From: an uncultured Eubacteriales bacterium
Lineage (GTDB): Bacteria > Bacillota > Clostridia > Oscillospirales > Butyricicoccaceae
Assembly (NCBI GenBank): GCA_949740695.1
Contig: CATJIY010000089.1
Location: forward strand, 1-9,692
Direction of reading: 5' to 3'
Length of the DNA: 9,692 nt
The notes beneath the pieces are model-generated. The model worked only from the letters and a program-made list of their open reading frames with translations. It was not told the origin of the DNA and searched no databases. Shown piece after piece: positions 6,795-9,692 of the stretch (position 1 is the first letter of the stretch; every line of letters begins with the position of its first letter). The position numbers and the translations under genes were made by a program.

Positions 6795-7808
6795 ATGCCG
6801 CTGCTTGAAATCAATCATTTAAAGACCTATTTTAAGACCAAAAAAGGCATCGTCAAGGCGGTCAACGACGTGTCTTATTCGCTGGAATCGGGAAAGACCA
6901 TCGGCATCGTGGGGGAATCGGGTTCGGGTAAATCGGTTTCCGCCATGAGTATCCTCCGTCTGCTGGATGCCAACGGCTACATTGAGTCGGGAGAAATCAC
7001 CTTTGAAGGCAAAGAATTGACAAAGTTGCCTATGGACGAGATGTACGCTCTGCGAGGCAATGCGATTTCAGTTATTTTTCAGGAGCCCATGACCTCTCTG
7101 AATCCAGTGTTTACAGTGGACCGGCAATTGTCTGAGCCTTTTATCATTCATCAAGGCATGAAGAAAAAACAGGCTCATGAGCAGGCGCTCAAGATGTTGT
7201 ATGATGTGCAGATTCCCAATCCAGAGGCGGTCATCAAACAATATCCCCATCAGTTATCTGGCGGTATGCGTCAGCGAGTAATGATTGCCATGGCGCTGGC
7301 TTGCCGGCCAAAGATTCTTATTGCCGATGAGCCAACCACTGCGTTGGATGTAACCATTCAGGCCCAGATTCTTCGATTGATGAACGAATTGCAAGCCGAA
7401 AAAGGCACTGCTATCATTTTTATCACTCATGACTTGGGAGTCATTAACGAAATGGCCGACGATGTGGCGGTGATGTACTGCGGACAGGTGGTGGAAAAGG
7501 CCTCTGCGCGCACGATCTTTGGAAACAGCCGGATGAGTCATCCCTATACGGAAGGTTTGATGTACTCCATTCCTCGGCTGGAAAACGTAGGAAGCCGTAT
7601 CGAGCCCATTCCCGGCGTGGTGCCCCATCCGTTGGCGCTGCCAAAAGGCTGTAAGTTTGCGCCTCGGTGCAAATATTGTACGCAAAAGTGCATCGACCAG
7701 GAGCCGCAGTTGGAGGACCTGGGTGACGGCCAGCAGATCCGGTGCTTCTATCCTGAAAAGGAGGTGAGACAGAGTGGAGAACACAAAAAAATTACTGTCC
7801 ATTCGTAA
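6795..7808 (+). CDS. oppD: OppD: oligopeptide ABC transporter ATP-binding protein
   Basis: This is one of the two cytoplasmic ATPases powering peptide import. It has 337 residues, normal for the family. Motifs in order: Walker A GESGSGKS (40-47), Q-loop Q96 in IFQEP, signature LSGGMRQ (154-160), Walker B ILIADEP (174-180, catalytic E179) and H-loop H212. The C-terminal oligopeptide-transporter domain carries cysteines C286, C292, C299 and C317 (C-X5-C-X6-C-X17-C) plus C295; this region holds a [4Fe-4S] cluster in structurally studied relatives. AAGGAGG at 6781-6787, overlapping the oppC stop, sets the ATG. The last 35 bases overlap the start of oppF, so the tail after residue 326 is encoded in two frames and is probably not conserved. 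No catalytic residue is missing. Confidence 0.95.
   Translation: MPLLEINHLKTYFKTKKGIVKAVNDVSYSLESGKTIGIVGESGSGKSVSAMSILRLLDANGYIESGEITFEGKELTKLPMDEMYALRGNAISVIFQEPMTSLNPVFTVDRQLSEPFIIHQGMKKKQAHEQALKMLYDVQIPNPEAVIKQYPHQLSGGMRQRVMIAMALACRPKILIADEPTTALDVTIQAQILRLMNELQAEKGTAIIFITHDLGVINEMADDVAVMYCGQVVEKASARTIFGNSRMSHPYTEGLMYSIPRLENVGSRIEPIPGVVPHPLALPKGCKFAPRCKYCTQKCIDQEPQLEDLGDGQQIRCFYPEKEVRQSGEHKKITVHS
7756..7767 (+). promoter_or_regulatory. Very strong ribosome site for the GTG start of oppF, inside oppD
   Basis: AAAAGGAGGTGA is a near-perfect complement of the 16S 3' end and lies inside the last codons of oppD. It supports the GTG at 7774 as the oppF start. The embedded site and the 35-base overlap suggest coupled translation of the two ATPases. 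Confidence 0.85.
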
Positions 7809-9420
7809 TTTGAAAAAATATTTTCCCGTAGCAAAGGCCTCTGTGTTTCAAAAGGAACAGCTGTATGTTCGCGCCAATGAGGACATCACCCTGGATATTT
7901 ATGAAGGAGAAACTCTGGGGATCGTGGGTGAGTCCGGTTGTGGAAAATCCACCTTGGGACGGGTGTTGCTCCAGCTCTATCCCCAGACCGCCGGATCCAC
8001 TATGTATTACGGAATTACTCTGGCGGAAATGGCTCCCAAATATGTAGCGGATACGTTGAAAAATTTTGAAAAATATCAAGAAAAACGGAAAAAAGCCATT
8101 GAAAAGGCAGATGAATTGACTCGCAAGGTGGCCGAATCAGGTGGAGAGGAAAAGGCGGATTTCTACCTGCTTCAGGATCGTAATTTGGCGGTATGCGATC
8201 AGATGACCGCTGAGAGTCACTTGGTGAAGGTGATGGGAGGTTTTGCTGTAGCGGATGAAAATGGCCAGGGCCGGACGCTATTGCTTTCTCTTTACGAAGA
8301 AAATGTCAAACGGCGGGACCTCCAACGAAAGCTGAGCGCCGCCCAGGTGGAGTTGGATCACTTTACCGCTCTGACCGATCCCAAAGAGCGGGAAAAGGTC
8401 AAAGGTAGCCGAGAGAAGCTTTTACAGGGGATCAGGCAGCTGGAAGGCGAAATTGCCGCCATTGACCAAAAGCGGTCCCAGCTGGAAACGCAACTGAACG
8501 CTTTGCGGCAGCGATATGCCAATAACGAGGCATTTCAGCAGGCGGAAGCCCAGCGGGATGAAGGGATTGATCTGTCCCGGCTGGAATATGACGAGATGCG
8601 TCTGTTACGGAGGGATCTGCAAATTATCTTCCAGGACCCGTATTCTTCTTTGAATCCACGATTTACCATCGGTCAGATTATTGAGGAGGGGCTGACTACC
8701 CATAACATGTTCAAGCATGGCTCCCCGAAAATGCGGGAGCATATTGTAGACACTATGGTAAAATGCGGCCTCCAGGAGTATATGCTTCATCGCTATCCCC
8801 ATCAATTTTCTGGCGGACAGCGGCAGCGGGTGGCCATTGCCAGGGCGCTGGCGGTCAATCCCAAATTTATTGTCTGTGACGAATGTGTTTCTGCTTTGGA
8901 CGTGTCCATTCAGTCCCAGATTATCAATCTGCTTCAAGAGCTGAAGGAGCGGGAGAACCTGACCTATATGTTCATTTCTCATGATCTGTCAGTGGTACGA
9001 TATATCTCCGATCGGATTTGTGTGATGTATTTAGGTAACGTGGTGGAACTGGCTGACGCAGCCGCCATCTTTTCCGATCCCCGGCATCCTTATACCGTGG
9101 CGCTGTTGTCCTCCATTCCCACTACCGATCCAGATGCGGCGGAAAAGGAGCGAATTATTCTAGAGGGTAACATCCCCAGTCCGATTAAACCCCCCTCCGG
9201 TTGTAAGTTCCACACCCGGTGTTATATGGCCTGTGAAAAATGCCAGCGGGTGCCCCCTGAACTGCGGGAGGTGGAGCCCGGACACTATCTGGCCTGTCAC
9301 TTCCCTCAGCGGAAGCTGGATGAAGAAGGAAATTATCTCTTTGAGTTGCCCAAAATGGAGCGTAAATCAAACCGGGCCGGCGCAACGGTGGAAGTTGCTG
9401 GGAGCGAGGCAAAACAGTGA
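7774..9420 (+). CDS. oppF: OppF: oligopeptide ABC transporter ATP-binding protein with a coiled-coil insertion
   Basis: This is the partner ATPase of OppD. It has 548 residues against about 320-330 normally. Motifs: Walker A GESGCGKST (52-60), Q-loop Q287 in IFQDP, signature FSGGQRQ (345-351), Walker B FIVCDEC (365-371, catalytic E370; Cys371 stands where Pro is usual) and H-loop H403. Residues 82-268 are an insertion between Walker A and the Q-loop. It is highly charged, with probable coiled-coil helices near 91-122 and 176-249 around a more globular middle. The C-terminal domain has C477, C483, C490 and C508 with the same spacing as OppD, plus C487, and is followed by a 39-residue polar tail. 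The start is GTG with a near-perfect ribosome site. Both ATPases keep their catalytic Glu, so both ATP sites should be active. The insertion's function is unknown. Confidence 0.94.
   Translation: MENTKKLLSIRNLKKYFPVAKASVFQKEQLYVRANEDITLDIYEGETLGIVGESGCGKSTLGRVLLQLYPQTAGSTMYYGITLAEMAPKYVADTLKNFEKYQEKRKKAIEKADELTRKVAESGGEEKADFYLLQDRNLAVCDQMTAESHLVKVMGGFAVADENGQGRTLLLSLYEENVKRRDLQRKLSAAQVELDHFTALTDPKEREKVKGSREKLLQGIRQLEGEIAAIDQKRSQLETQLNALRQRYANNEAFQQAEAQRDEGIDLSRLEYDEMRLLRRDLQIIFQDPYSSLNPRFTIGQIIEEGLTTHNMFKHGSPKMREHIVDTMVKCGLQEYMLHRYPHQFSGGQRQRVAIARALAVNPKFIVCDECVSALDVSIQSQIINLLQELKERENLTYMFISHDLSVVRYISDRICVMYLGNVVELADAAAIFSDPRHPYTVALLSSIPTTDPDAAEKERIILEGNIPSPIKPPSGCKFHTRCYMACEKCQRVPPELREVEPGHYLACHFPQRKLDEEGNYLFELPKMERKSNRAGATVEVAGSEAKQ
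8017..8577 (+). other. Extra helical/coiled-coil domain within OppF
   Basis: This marks OppF residues 82-268. It is rich in Lys, Glu, Gln and Arg with heptad-like spacing of Leu and Ile, as in LLQGIRQLEGEIAAI (216-230). The arrangement, helix, about 50 mixed residues, then a long helix, would fit a helical hairpin projecting from the nucleotide-binding domain. It replaces the short beta segment that normally links Walker A to the Q-loop strand. I do not recognise it as a known domain. Confidence 0.75.
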
Positions 9421-9620
9421 GGTTTCCCTTTTCCAATCAATTGCCCACCATTACACCAGAGGAAGAAGCGCAGCGGAAAAAGGATATGGAGCATATCAAG
9501 GTCCCTTTTGGCGACCGGCTGTTGATGATAGCAACCGCCTTTGTCTGTTTGGTGTTACCCTGTGTCTTGTTGCTGGTTGGATTGGGACTGCTGGCATTGT
9601 GGTTGTTTGGAGCGCTGTAA
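9417..9620 (+). CDS. Small membrane protein of unknown function, coupled to oppF
   Basis: I do not recognise this 67-residue protein. Its GTG start overlaps the oppF TGA stop (GTGA, 9417-9420), a classic coupling arrangement, with a possible GAGG ribosome site at 9406-9409, 7 bases upstream. Residues 1-33 are polar and charged, including EEEAQRKKDMEH (15-26), and should face the cytoplasm. Residues 35-66 are an unbroken hydrophobic stretch with Pro48 in the middle, giving either one long kinked helix or a tight hairpin. It is the last gene of the visible operon, so it may assist or regulate the importer. The main doubt is whether it is a true gene; the precise overlap and clean membrane pattern favour it. 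Confidence 0.72.
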   Translation: MRFPFSNQLPTITPEEEAQRKKDMEHIKVPFGDRLLMIATAFVCLVLPCVLLLVGLGLLALWLFGAL

Positions 9621-9627
9621 ACCGATA

Positions 9628-9662
9628 CAAATTGTAATATAAGAATTTTATATTGCAAATTG
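9628..9662. repeat. AT-rich inverted repeat downstream of the operon
   Basis: The two 15-base arms (9628-9642 and 9648-9662) around a GAATT loop pair at all but one position (A-A at 9631/9659), with one U-G wobble. The region 9621-9692 is far more AT-rich than the genes. The hairpin is AT-rich and followed by AAATGTTTTATT, so it is only a weak terminator candidate. Confidence 0.5.
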
Positions 9663-9692
9663 AAATGTTTTATTAAGCTGTTTTGTAAAAAA

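Noticed and set aside
9233..9637. 134-residue plus-strand open frame overlapping the oppF end and the small protein
   Set aside because: It is out of frame with oppF over most of its length, and the coupled GTG frame at 9417 is a better explanation of the region.
9632..9676. Promoter for a gene beyond the window in the AT-rich tail
   Set aside because: TTGTAA and TTGCAA are present but no -10-like box lies at an acceptable distance; AT-richness alone explains the matches.

Overview
The window reads as one co-oriented metabolic block on the + strand of a Gram-positive, moderate-GC bacterium, most likely a gut-type Clostridia of the Oscillospiraceae kind. This rests on the lipobox-anchored binding protein, the strong AAGGAGG ribosome sites and the overall look of the proteins. 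The taxon is inferred from recognition, not from a search. No phage, insertion sequence, CRISPR, tRNA or rRNA signal was found.

Layout: positions 1-936 hold the C-terminal part of an M3-family oligoendopeptidase whose start lies outside the window. A 254-base gap follows (937-1190). It has a textbook sigma-70/sigma-A promoter (TTGACA, 17 bases, TATAAT) and two overlapping inverted repeats in the predicted leader. Then comes a peptide ABC importer in the order oppA (1191-3521), oppB (3763-4806), oppC (4821-6782), oppD (6795-7808) and oppF (7774-9420). A 67-residue single-helix membrane protein (9417-9620) is coupled to the end of oppF. The 241-base oppA-oppB gap holds four consecutive hairpins, which probably let oppA be expressed above the membrane and ATPase genes. 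The last 72 bases are AT-rich with one AT-rich hairpin and no clear terminator.

How it works together: OppA is a lipid-anchored peptide receptor on a proline-rich tether. OppB and OppC form the channel. OppD and OppF are the two ATPases, both with complete catalytic motifs and a C-terminal four-cysteine site of identical spacing. The upstream endopeptidase would trim imported peptides.

The striking part is that three of the five importer subunits are heavily remodelled. OppC carries about 310 extra residues outside the membrane that read as seven RCC1-like repeats, i.e. a complete beta-propeller. OppF carries about 190 extra residues between Walker A and the Q-loop, rich in coiled coil. OppA is about 230 residues longer than usual, and the segment normally closing the fold at its C-terminus appears to sit near its N-terminus. 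Together with the small coupled membrane protein, this looks like an elaborated, possibly lineage-specific form of the Opp/Dpp importer.
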